Below are positions 1 through 11,600 of a stretch of 64,000 nt of DNA, piece by piece. This stretch comes from Combretum micranthum (taxonomy: Eukaryota > Streptophyta > Magnoliopsida > Myrtales > Combretaceae), in contig JAMXBD010000362.1 of assembly GCA_024138025.1 (NCBI GenBank), positions 124,001-188,000 of the forward strand, read 5' to 3'. The notes beneath the pieces were generated by a model. It searched no databases. It was not told where the DNA came from and was given only the letters and a program-made list of their open reading frames with translations. The first letter of the stretch is position 1. Every line of letters starts with the position of its first letter. Made by a program: the position numbers and the translations under genes.

Positions 1-1464
1 CGGAGATTTTCTACCTTAAACTCATTAATTAGATCGGGAAAAAAAACTCATTAATTAGAAAATAAATTCCATACATGTAGATAGTAATAGAATAATTATT
101 GATAATATATAATCAACACCATTAACATCATCATACAATCAATACCTGGAAAAAGAGAATAATGAGTCAAATTCTAGTATAATAGCAACACAAGCACATA
201 TGAAATGACAAACACACTTAATCTAATGTAATGCAACAATAACAAATTATTATCTTTAAATTCAAGTGAAATAAACAATATTAGAGTACTTACACTCCAA
301 TTACAATCCTTAGGGATCTGAGGGTCTTGAGTAACAGTAGCTGCTCAAGTAGTTGATATAGATAATCTAAATACATTTATCCCCTATATCTAATTTTTTT
401 TTTTTTAAAAAAGCCTCATCTAAAGTTCACAACCGTTACACATCTCTACTAATCTCAGTCCATAACATTATTTAGTTCAATCAGTCTCATAAACATGAAC
501 TAAATTATGTTATTTCACCCCAAGTCTAAGTAGACATTATTCCTATATTTTTTTTCTATCAAGTACCCATCGAGCCACTTATAAATTGACAATGCATCAT
601 GGTAGGAGGTGGCCTAAGCACCTAATTATCGCGCCCAACTTCGGATAAGGTTATTCCTCTCTAGACTAGATTAAACGATACTAGCATAAGTAACACACGT
701 TATTTAAGCCGTCTTTAAGTTTTAATGCATTAGGAATGCCTATCCAAACAAATAACAAACACACTACTGCATAACTTATTGATTTGAAATCTAATAAAAA
801 ACAAAAGGTAGGCCAAGGGCTATCTTAGAAAATAAATCAAAGGCAACATCTGTTCATGAAAATAAACTCATATAAGCAATTAAATTAATTATCACCTTAT
901 ATCAAACTCATTTTAGTATTGATTTGATCAAATACTAAGTAGGAACTCCGCCTTGGCTGTGAAGATCACCTTGCCAAGATACAGACAGTTTTCCATTGTC
1001 TATCAAAGTATTTCTCTTCTCTTTATTTATAAGTCTTTTATTATAAAAACACCATCATCATATAGCTCACTTTCAACATACTCATTCCTAGTAAGCATAC
1101 ATTTGAAACAACATACTCTTCATATTATTTATGGTTTAACCTAACACATGAATCTAAACCAATTCTAAGTTATTAAACTTATATTAACTTAATCTTAACC
1201 AAGTTGATTAAACTTAATCAATTTAATTCATTTTAACTCATTCAAGTCTATTTAGTCAAGTTGAACTTAGGTTTATTAACTAAGTTTATTTTATACTTAA
1301 CTTTTATGTTTAATCTAATTAGTCATTAAATCTATAAATCCACTTAGCTCATTTCTTTTAACATATCATCTATCTATTCCATTTTATCTCCTTAGTCTAT
1401 TGATCTTTAAGATATTATAAAATACTATAATGATATAGATGGAGTTAGAGTTAGAATTACACGG
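1..1464 (-). repeat. LTR-like dispersed repeat, copy 1 (cut by the window edge)
   Basis: This stretch matches 25.15-26.45 kb base for base over long blocks on the same strand. Examples are the block around 300-330 with its counterpart near 25350, the block at 430-545 with 25450-25560, and the block at 940-1000 with 25950-26010. The second copy starts at 24729 with TGTAATACCC, which looks like a reverse-complemented LTR end, so I read both as minus-strand LTR sequence of a Ty3/gypsy family. The left part of this copy lies outside the window. At about 1465 it is interrupted by the gag-only LTR element and seems to resume at 4762. No coding sequence is seen. The assignment as an LTR is inference; the duplication is directly visible. 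Confidence 0.6.
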
Positions 1465-2198
1465 TGGAATTAACAAGAATTAAAATATGTTTTTGGGTTT
1501 TTGATTTATATAAAACATGAAAGTAAAAGATATGAACAATCTATCCTTAAATACGATGCACCAAGAAAAGAAATGAACTAGTAGTTTTACTTAATCAATG
1601 TGATGCACAACTAAAGAATCAACAAAAAATAATCTTGAGGAAAAACTCAATATTACTCAAAGGTTTTGAAAACAATTCCAAGAGAGGCAACAAGTTAATT
1701 GATCTCAATCAACGACAAAAGAAAGATTCTATCTTCTTAAACATATCGCTAATATCCCCTTATATAGCCCACAAGTTGAGCAAGAATAAAAAAAGGAAAC
1801 TAACAAGATAAACGAATAAAATAGGAAAGAAGCATTTTAAAAACGTGTGAAATAGGTCTGATATCCCCTTGTCGATCACAGTTGTGACTTAAGCTGTGAT
1901 CATTTTGATCAAATTCCTTCACCTATCTTCTGGCTATAATGGGCATTACATGGTGTATAACAGGCAACATAACAGGCATGATGAGGCCCATGATCTTCAC
2001 AACGTTCACAAATCTTCGCTAATAACGTGCAAATAGTCTTGATTACAGGCGACACGGGGGGCTTGATGACGATTTTCGACTGGGATCACGGGCGGGATTG
2101 GGGCCGTGATCTCCTCTAGAGCTCGATTCCTATCATTTCCCCTAGCCTCTTAAAGATTTTTCCTCAAGTCTTGATCAATCTCATCTTGATCAGTATCA
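1465..2198 (-). repeat. 3' LTR of the gag-only element
   Basis: Aligns with 4011-4761 over its whole length. Shared blocks include the stretch around 1480-1560 (with 4030-4120), the stretch at 1735-1760 (with 4305-4335) and the end at 2130-2198 (with 4700-4761). The repeats differ by many substitutions and several small indels, so the insertion is old. The block at 1870-2120 is rich in GATCAC/GTGATC half-sites (see findings). Confidence 0.75.
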
Positions 2199-2909
2199 TT
2201 ACCCTGGTTTCAAGAAGATTTGCCCTCAAATCTTTGATATTGCATATGTCTGGATCAAAGATAAATCTGTAAAACTCAAAAGTAGTTAAATAAAAATTTC
2301 CAATGATGATTAGCTCATGAACTTTCTCTAAGGCTTTATCTACAAACCCTCTCTTGACTAACAATTCCCATAGCATTACAACATCAACTCTAAGCAACCT
2401 TAACCATATTATATCATAATTGATGCCCATAATCAAAGGCCTTCCAAACAATTCAAACCGCTCATCATGAACTCAATCAATCGAAGTCCTATGAACACTA
2501 TGAAATAACTTCTGTTGTATCAATAACATTCACTTCAAACACTTGTCATCTTGGATGTAACCAAAATCAAACACCATATCTTCATCCATATAACTTCCAT
2601 CAGACAATTCAACAATCATAAAACCCAACAATATTGGTTTGAAACCACTAAAACAATAAGAAATACAACTATTCAGTGAATCAACAACATCTCTTTCTCA
2701 AATAGCCAACTCACAAATATGCCACACAAAATATTATAGGCATTGCTATGCCGCTACACCAAAATCGAATACTTCATCAATATATATAACCATCTATAAG
2801 ACTTCAATGGACATTAATAATAAGCTCATATGATTTCATAGGGATAATAAAATTACACAATCTTTAACACTAGGTAACCCCATCAATGCATAATAATATA
2901 ATGGATGAA

Positions 2910-3656
2910 CTATTGGAAGGTCAACATAGAGGTACCTTCATGCACCATAGCTCCAAGTGTGAGTGAAAGTGGCTCCAAATCAGGTACATAAATAAAGAGA
3001 TCTTCCTTAACCAAACAATCATGTCCAACGTAATCTTCCAACAGTTTAGTTACCTTCGAGTCCTCTAGTGGTTTTTTCTTCTCCATTAAATTAGACATTA
3101 AAATCAATAATTATTCAAATATGGTGGTTTGAATAGTATCATCTAACGATAGAAATTTTTGACAACAAATACTCTTAGCGATGTTAGAATTCAAGTCATT
3201 CACAAATCTATTGATGGTATGCTTAAGAGGCTTAAGTAACTCATTACGCCTCATGAGGGTCTTAAACAATTGGGCATATTCTCCAACCTTCATAGACCCT
3301 TATTTTGGTATCAATAAAGACTCATATTGCTCATCATGATAATTAAGTGGAACAAATATTTTCCTCATCAACCTCTTCACAAGACCCTATGTAATGACAT
3401 CATGAAACGCATTCAAAGTTCGCTCTAATATGCTACTTTGCCACCACAACCCGGCAATTTTGGTTAATTTCTTGATGGTAATCTTCACCAATCGATGACT
3501 AAAGCGAGGAAAATCTCCAATAATTTGGTCTACCTAAAATTCCCAATCTAAATAATATCCTGGAGAATCATGGTCATCAAACTCAGGCAATTCCATCCCA
3601 ATTTCACTTAATATCTCAATTGAAGTATTAAATCTACAATGGTAATTACTATACAT
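2910..3656 (-). pseudogene. Ty3/gypsy gag (retrotransposon capsid) relic
   Basis: Reading the minus strand from the ATG at 3656 gives a conceptual product with hallmarks of the Ty3/gypsy capsid family. In order these are a PEFDDHDSPGYYLDWE block followed by VDQI, then GLWWQ, then LVKRLMRKIFVPLNYHDEQY, then a GSMKVGEY block, and finally RFVNDLNSNIA. The frame is broken by in-frame stops (TAG after the LDWEF motif, TAG before GLVKR, TAA before GSMK). Two of these fall where related gags have Gln, as expected from CAG or CAA changing to TAG or TAA. Downstream, to 2910, an open frame continues without a zinc knuckle or protease motif. The gene cannot make a functional capsid. It lies between the two LTRs and has no pol neighbour. 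Confidence 0.75.
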
Positions 3657-3970
3657 GGTTGTCATTCAAACTTGACCACAACTTCACCAAACAATAGCAA
3701 TCCTAGCCTTCAATCATACTAACCAAACCCTAAGTAATAATCACCACATGCAACAACCACAATAACAAGCAACATCAACAAGTCGTAATTCAAAATCCAT
3801 TTCTTCTTCCGTGAGTAATTCAAAATAGACAATAGCTTCTCTCTCAAAAAACAAATGCTAACTTGCATTTGTTTTCATTTTCTTTCTCTAAATAATCTCT
3901 ATCAAAACCACACCCATGGTAAATTCATAAGATATGAGAATTAGATCTTACCGATTAATCACGTAGCGAA

Positions 3971-3986
3971 CGAAGCTTTGATACTT
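3971..3986 (-). other. Degenerate primer binding site (initiator Met tRNA type)
   Basis: On the minus strand this reads AAGTATCAAAGCTTCG, close to the plant initiator-Met primer site, which begins TGGTATCAGAGC. It lies some 25-35 bp from the apparent edge of the right-hand LTR, farther than usual, so either the LTR edge is longer than I can align or there has been an insertion. It supports the minus-strand orientation. Confidence 0.5.
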
Positions 3987-4010
3987 AGATAATACAAATG
4001 GGAACCTTGT

Positions 4011-4761
4011 TGGAATTGCACAACATAATTTATAAGAATTAAAATATGTGTTTTAGGTTTTTGATTTATTATAAAATAGGAAAGTAAAAGATATGAACGA
4101 CCTATCCTTGGATACAATGCACGAAGAAAATAAACAAACCAGTTTTTTTCACTCAACCGATATAACACACAATCAAAGAAATAATAGATGAATAATCTTG
4201 ATGAAAAACTCAATATTACTCAAAGGTTTTAGAAACAATTCTAAGACAGGCAACAAGCCAATTGATATTAATCAATGAAAAAAGAAAGGTCATATCTTCT
4301 TAAACATGTCACTGATATCCCCTTATATAGACCCACAAGTCGAGCAAGGATAAAAAAGAAAACTAACAAAACGAACAAATACAATAGAAAAGAAGTGTTT
4401 TAAAAACACATGAAATAGGTCTGATATCCCTCTGTTGATCATAGCCATGACTTAGGCCATGATCCTTTTGGATCAAATTCCTTCGTCCATCTTCAAGCTA
4501 TCATAGGGTTACATGGTGTATCACGGGTAACATAACGGGCATGACAAGGCCCTTGATCTTCACTATATTCACAAATCTCTAATAATAACGTGCAAATAGT
4601 CTTGATTATGGACATCATGGGAGGGCATGATAACGATCATGGCTGGGATCACAAGCAGGATTGAGGCCGTGATCTCCACTGGAGCTCAATTCCTATCATT
4701 TCCCCTGGCCTCTTTAAGATTTTTCCTCAAATCTTGGTCAATATCATCTTGATCCCTATCA
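4011..4761 (-). repeat. 5' LTR of the gag-only element
   Basis: Partner of 1465-2198. It begins near the TTGTTGGAATT at 4007 and ends TATCA at 4757-4761. The palindrome-rich block is at 4430-4680. Confidence 0.75.
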
Positions 4762-5800
4762 TATACCCAACTACATAAACTTAACTAGTAAAACAAGTTT
4801 TCAATTTGATTTGTACATGTTGCATTTTGAAACAATTATATTTTAGACCTTGATTCTTTTGAAATTTTCCAAAACTTAAAACATGAAAGTTGTAAAACTT
4901 TTTAAGCTTTCCGTAACATCTTAAATCATCTCAATCCGAGTCCGGATGAAAAATTGTGATCGAAATATAAAACTATGTTATGCAATAGGGACTCATCATG
5001 CTCGTGATGGAGGATGTGATGGCCATCACACCCTATATCATGCTCGTGATTAGGAGGAAAACACATGATTAGAGGCTATCATGCCCTTTATCATGCTCGT
5101 GATGAGTTGTTTATCGAATTTTTAAAGAAATAGAGGCCATCATGGGGTTCATCACGCCATGATGAGTGCCTTAGGTCAAATTTTTATGTTTTTCATTGTT
5201 GTTTTCTTGAAGACTTCACTCCTAAACTACAACATACCTCATTCCAAATATTATATAAACAACATACAAATATATGTCAAGTTTAAACAACATTCCTAAA
5301 CATTTTTCTACTTCATTCAATCTCAAATCATACCATCAAACATCCAACCTATACACATATATACTAACCTAGGTTTTGAGATATATATTCATACATCACA
5401 AGTTTACAAGTTTTATCACAAAGCCATCACATTTCTAGTAGCTATTTATCATTCTCATGCTTAAACAATAATCATAAGAAAGAAAACAACAACTTACTTG
5501 TCTAGCCGACTTAAGCTTTTTGATCTTTTCAACCACTTTTCTTTTCTTACTGAAGAAGCTACTCTAAGCTTATTTTACATCTTCTATCTACTTTTCTAAC
5601 TTTAATTCATCTTTTGAGCATCTTGAAATTAAGATTTGAGGTAATGGATCGATGGAAAAGAAGAGAAAATGAAGAAGAAGAGAAAGAAAGAAGAAGAATT
5701 ACCGAAGAAGGAAGGGAAAAAGAAAGAAAATGAATGAAGGCAGAAAAATCAAAGGAAAAGAAAAGGAAAAAGGGGTATGGTTAAGAGATATTTTAGGTAA
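4762..5800 (-). repeat. LTR-family fragment, apparently the continuation of the host LTR
   Basis: The reverse complement of 4766-4990 resembles 55130-55370: both contain the TTTTACTAGTTAAG block and a block about acttttc/aaaatcc with the same order and spacing. At 4985-5170 the motif ATCATGCTCGTGAT occurs three times. At 5640-5780 a purine-rich (GAAGAA) stretch resembles the purine-rich stretch near 12020-12110 inside the giant solo LTR. I infer a minus-strand LTR fragment that was split by the insertion at 1465-4761. No coding sequence is seen. Confidence 0.45.
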
Positions 5801-7330
5801 TTATGGATAAGGTTTTAATTTAAACTTTTTAGATAATTATCTTTACTTATAAAAGTGTTTAGGAAATAATTTAAGAATTTATTTGTTAGAAATGTGTAAC
5901 TTGGAATAGGAATTTAGTTTAGGAGTTTAATTTATATCAATCTGATATTCGGTTTGGTTCTGGCTGAAGAACTGATATTTTTAGATGGGAACGTGAATTC
6001 AAATTTTATAGGAATTCTAAAATAAAAGCTAAACTAAAGTTTAATGATTTTGGCATCCACTAAATATTTAAATAACATATTTAGGAGTTTAAGGATTTAG
6101 AAATGGATGTAAAAGGAGTTTAAAATGAATAATTTGGAAGAATTGAATAAACTGATACATTGAAGAAGGTTGTTGAGATGAATAAATGATTAAAAAGGAT
6201 ATTTGAAATCTCAATTTCAATTTAACATATTTACTAATTTAATTATATTAATTTATCTAATCATAATTCATTATTTATGTTACTTGGATTATTTAAATTA
6301 TCTAACTCAATTTCGAACTAAGTTCCAATTTAAATTCAGAATTAACTACATATTATTATTTAATTGTGCCATTTCTAACTTAGCTAAGGTTTTTGGGTGT
6401 TTCACCTTGGGCGCTCCGTTGGCATTTAACGGGCACTTCATAAGTTTGCCACATATTTGAAGCTATACATATATATGTCTTTATATATATGTATATATAA
6501 TATTAGTTTCATTTATTTCTTTATTTTACCTCATTTTTCATAACATCGATCTTAACTTAAGATTTATGAAACATATACTTGAATCTTTATATAATAACTA
6601 ATACAAAAAGAATATAAGATATATATGTTAACTTATAAGTATAAATATTGAAATTTGCTAAGGAACTAGCAAATTTAGAAATTTGTCTAGTGTATTTTCA
6701 TGAACTTAGAGTCTTTCTATGGTGAAAATAACATCACCAATAGATTATATTTGAAAAAGCTATGAAACGACTATTTATTCATGAAAAATGGATTAGAAAT
6801 GAGTTAGATATCACAAAAACAAAAACAAATTTTAGTTAAAGTTGTCATATTTTTGCTTGAGAATTGCAAACATGTTATATATATTAGAAAATCTTACACG
6901 TTTGTTTTCTTAAAAACAACACCATTACTAGACAGTATTCCAAGATTACTATAAAATCGACTATTTACATGTTGAAACTGGATTAGAAATGACTTGGATA
7001 TTACAAAAACAATTTTCATTTGAAGTTGTGATGACATTACAAAAGTCACGATCTGTTCTTGGTTATTTCCACATTTTACTTGTCTCTTTTCATTAAAGCA
7101 ACATCATATCTGAATAGTACTCGAAAAACCACATCAAATCAACTATTCATACTTCAAAAGCGGAGTTAAAGTAAATTTGTTCTAGGTAATTGAAAATTTA
7201 GCATCGACACTACAAAAATATTTGAACCATTGTAGTATAGATTACCTATTGAAAACATGTAGCTAATTCTTATAATTTATTCCTATTTCTTACTATATTT
7301 AGGTGATTTTGACTTTGATACTGACCTACT
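5801..7330. other. AT-rich sequence without recognised content
   Basis: Strongly AT-rich, with many stops in all frames. I see no gene. An 85-codon open frame at 6203-6460 is a low-complexity Ile/Leu/Tyr run and is not supported. The stretch probably belongs to decayed LTR sequence. Confidence 0.4.
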
Positions 7331-8300
7331 TGTTGACTACTATGATTGATAGGTGAAATGGACCGGTGAGTACATTCTAATGACCTTCATATCTACTTAT
7401 GCTTGTAGGTTTAAGGTATGATATTTTGTTAATATAAATTAAGTGATTCATGTATGGGGTTGGGAAGTCTATGCTTGTGATTGCTCATGTTTATTATTTT
7501 TATTAAAAATACCAAAAATTATACTAAATATTAAGTATTGGGTGTTTCTTGATTAATTTGATCTTTGTGAATGTTTGATATTTTTCTGATAGCTAAATAA
7601 ATAGACTTAATAACTATTGGCTTGATAATTAAAAATTGAGCATGTATTGCATGATTGCATCGTGGAAGGCCATCACCACTACACAATGACACAAATAGGC
7701 CACACTACCTCGGGTGGACAATGAACATGGAGGATCAAATTGGTATAATGTATACCATGGATCATGTCCTAGGGGAATGGGCACTAATTCTTCTTGCACC
7801 CATCTCCTAGGGATGTGTCGGCGTCATTATTACTGATACCTTGCTTTAGTGATATTGTTAAATGTATATTATTTTCTATATATAAAAGGAAAAACTTGTT
7901 TGACCAAGTTAATTTGATTCCAAAGTATCAGTGTTTCTAGGTATTGATGTGCGAATGTACCCCAACTCTTGATTTGGAGGGTGCAAATTGTTCTATATAT
8001 GGTTACCGATTGACCATATATATTTGTTAATTTGTTTGTTTGCATTGCATATGCTTGTTTAATAACTTATTTATTATTGCTTGAATGGTATGGAGTAAGG
8101 ATATACTTCACTTAGCTGGATGTAACTGACTCCTTAACAGTTTCTTTTTGTAGGTGAATTGAAAACCAGGAAGAGATAGGATATAAGTACAGAGCATACC
8201 AATAATGAAGTTTCACAAGATAGGTGGATGTTTGAGAATTTGATAGACTAAACTTAGTTAAGAGATAAAACTTGAAAATTTAGTTTTTTTTTAATTAAAC
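7331..8300 (+). repeat. LTR-family fragment, plus orientation
   Basis: The order of landmarks matches 21490-22350 and 55560-56400. First comes a GG(A/T)C...GTGAGT segment (7362), then a GCATGGGG/TGGGG segment (7450), then a precisely similar GGAGGG(T/C)G(C/T)AAA block (7975) beside an ATATGGT-CGATTGACCAT segment, then GCATATGCTT (8046). Over the same landmarks the reverse complement of the solo LTR at about 8900-9720 is similar. So this is a diverged plus-strand copy of the same LTR superfamily. From 8301 to 8618 nothing further is recognised. Confidence 0.5.
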
Positions 8301-8618
8301 CTAAGTTTACCTTATCTTATCTTTTGGTAGGATATCCAATTCTCTACAGTCCTTGTAATCTGTGAAAGTTTCAATATCCAAGAAATTATTTCACAATGAT
8401 AAAATAAATATGTGTAACACAATGAAAGGATAATTAATTAGAGTCTTGCAAACTCTGACTTGTAAAGCGATCTTCATATTGTGGGTGCACATGTGATATG
8501 ACAATTTAAAGCAATTCTATTAGGCCTCCTCTAGGGATTATACAATATGTTACCAAATATTGCATGCTTTGTGTGCCATGTGCTTTTGCAGCCTCAACCC
8601 AATCGTGCTTGCATGCCT

Positions 8619-11600
8619 TGTCACGCCCTGAAGGGTACTCTAAACGTGGCAGTCCGCCGTACACAATATTAAAGCCTAAGAATGACCACCTAAGTCATGC
8701 GTAGGCTTCCATACTATGTACAAGGCGTCTAACACATGGAGGAGACTCATCGGAGTGATACATTTCATGTTGATATAGCTTGAGTAACAATGTAAAGGAA
8801 TTTCAATTTACTATACTCCAAATACAAAACATTATACTTCAATTACAATCATCAAAAGATTCCACTACATAAAACTGTTACAAGGCAAATCGTAAAACCT
8901 AGCTAATAACTTCAAGCATCCTTATTTCTTGCCGGAATCCCCAAGTCATTCTCGGCTCTAACCAACTCGATCCCCATGTAGCATTCTTGAGATAACCTGT
9001 TCATTCAAACATCTATTGGGACATAAGCTACACTAGCTTAGTGAGAATTCTCTTAATTATGTACCATAACAAGCAAGTTATAATCATCCATATGTTATGC
9101 ATAAACAAATACATGAGCAAACAATTATGTATGGGTATCCAAAACCCACACACAGAACGGACTTACACCCTCCATATCTTGGGTTAAGGATGGTATTGAA
9201 AGTCTACACGACCGCTGCTAGTCCCTAAGCCCTCGACTCATAGCACTCGCCTCGGCTAGGCTCACACATGGAATGCATCCTCGATGCGCCTTAGTTCCCA
9301 TGAATGAGCTTTGATACCGGTCTCGTTATCCAAACGAGTAATCGGACCATACCGATCGACCTACGTAGGAGTAGCATGCTACCAAATGCAACATGTCCGA
9401 TGCGATGCATAACCAATTTAATTTTTCCTTAGATCAAAATATTCATACATTCTTTAAAGTGACCAACCAATATCATATACATAACATGAATAATATGTAC
9501 AGTGTAGTTCTCCAATCGAATTATGGTTTCGATATGCTTTAGTATTCTTTGACATACATTCATCACAGTCTCATCATCTATCCCATCCCCATTCATATCG
9601 ATTTTTATCTTGTTCCTATAATTCTAATGCAACTAGCTACAAGCAAAAACAAGGTAACAAAATAAGAAGAAAACTCACTCGACCATTGGATTACTGGTCT
9701 TTTAGTAAAAGTAATCCGGTGGTAGGGAATCGTCGATTTTGGGATCACCTAAAAAGAAAGAAATACTCTAATAAGTATTTCAACTCAAACTAATCCAAAC
9801 TATCTTATACAAACTATCAAATTTGCAATTCTCGTCCTAAACGGGAATTCCAACTTAAAACGGTCATAACTTGGTCATTTTAACTCGGAATTTCGCAAAT
9901 TATATATCGATTTCTATCTATTTCGAAAGATCTATCTAATTATAATACTATATTTAAGTTTTAAAACTTTGAAGCTTCGAAAAAGTCGGATCGGATCAGA
10001 TCAGAACAGTAGCAATTTCAATTCCAAAAAAATAGTTTTGTAAATGTTTGTAATGTTCCTATTATATAGATTAGCTAGACATGCAATATGAATGATTTCC
10101 TAACATGAATGACATGAGATGAGTTTGATGTATGCATGATCTTGATGATTCTTGCTAAAAGAAAATTTTATAACTTTTTATTTTGCAAGATCATAATAAC
10201 AACTACTTATGAAAAATTTAGTTTTCTAATTTTGATCATTTCCATTTGTTTTGGATTTATTTCTTAAGAAAATATAATTATCTTTGTTAAAATTGAGTCT
10301 TCATTATATCTATTACTTATAACCTTCATTTCTACATAAAAATTTCCATTTTGCACTTTGTAAACATGTTTTCAAGTAGGGTTGATTCCAAAATCCGAAT
10401 TTTGTAAAATTAGTTTTTTGAGTGATTCCTTTAAGTAAAAATCATTTGATACTTAGAAAATTAAGGCTCAACCATACATAACCACTAAGAACTTTACTTT
10501 TTCGTAAAAATTTGCATTTTACACTTTGCAAATATGTTTTCAAATAGGATTTACTCAAAAATCCGAATTTTTAGATATTCACTTTTTGAATGATTCATTT
10601 GGGAAAAACTTGTGTAATGCATTAAAATTTAAGACTTTACTATACCTACTACTTAAGGACTTCATTTAGTACATAAAAGTTTTATTTTGAACTTAGATAA
10701 TAGGTGTTTTCATGGGCATCATCCAAAGTTACGAATTTTACAAGTTGACTACTAACTCCAAATTTTTCATCTTGATTCTACTTCTTGTTTTACATTTTAA
10801 TCTCATCAAAACTCATTTCAACTTGTAAAAATCACCACTAATGATACCTATTACCTATACCCTTCATTCTTCACATAAAACAAGAGTTCTTGAGTTGATA
10901 AATGGGTTTTCAAAATTGGTCTTGGTTGAGATCCGAATTTACCAAATTTATTTTTGGACATATCTTTTGATAAAATCTATCTAAACTTATGAAAATCCAT
11001 TCCTTACATATCCTATCTTAAGAGCCTTTCATATCTTGAATAAAAACTTCATTTTTGAGTTGGAAAACATGTTTTTAAAATATGCCTTGGCCAAAATCCG
11101 AAAATGAGATTTTATTTTGAAAATAACTTTGAAAATCATCTTTGATAAAAAGAAGTCTTGATGATATATACATTAAGCCTTCATTATCTCAAGTAAAAAT
11201 TTCATTTTGCACTTGGAAAGTGGTTTTTAAATAGGGGTCTTGCCAAAATACGAATTTCACTATTTTTGTTTGAGTTCAAAACCAAGATCTACACTTAATA
11301 TGAACATAAATATAAAAGAAATCCATGGTAGTAAACTATAAACTCATAGATCTAAACTTTACTCATCAAAATCATTCATTATGTTATCTATTCCCTAAGC
11401 CCTTCATTTTAAATGAAAAATACACATTTTGAAGTTGAAAAATAACTTTTCTAAATATGGTTCATTTTTCATCCGAATTTTCAAAAATGATTTTTGTTGA
11501 AAATAAAATAGATCTTGAGCTTTCTAAAACTTTCCTACTATCATCATGCTACTACAAGTTGTTTATGAACATAAAACAAAAGTCTAATGCATTTATGAAC

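Larger units (their letters stand above)
1465..4761 (-). mobile_element. Small LTR retrotransposon with only a gag relic (non-autonomous or internally deleted)
   Basis: Two direct repeats of about 740 bp (1465-2198 and 4011-4761) enclose 1.8 kb. The enclosed DNA holds a minus-strand gag relic and no recognisable protease, reverse transcriptase or integrase. Both repeats end on the plus strand in TATCA, so in element orientation each starts TGATA. A degenerate initiator-Met primer binding site lies beside the right-hand repeat (3971-3986), which fixes that repeat as the 5' LTR and the element as minus-strand. The right edge of each repeat is clear; the left edges are fuzzy by some 25 bp and I found no convincing target-site duplication. 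The element seems to sit inside an older LTR, because both flanks look like LTR-family sequence. It could be a gag-carrying non-autonomous family or a deleted autonomous element. Confidence 0.75.
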
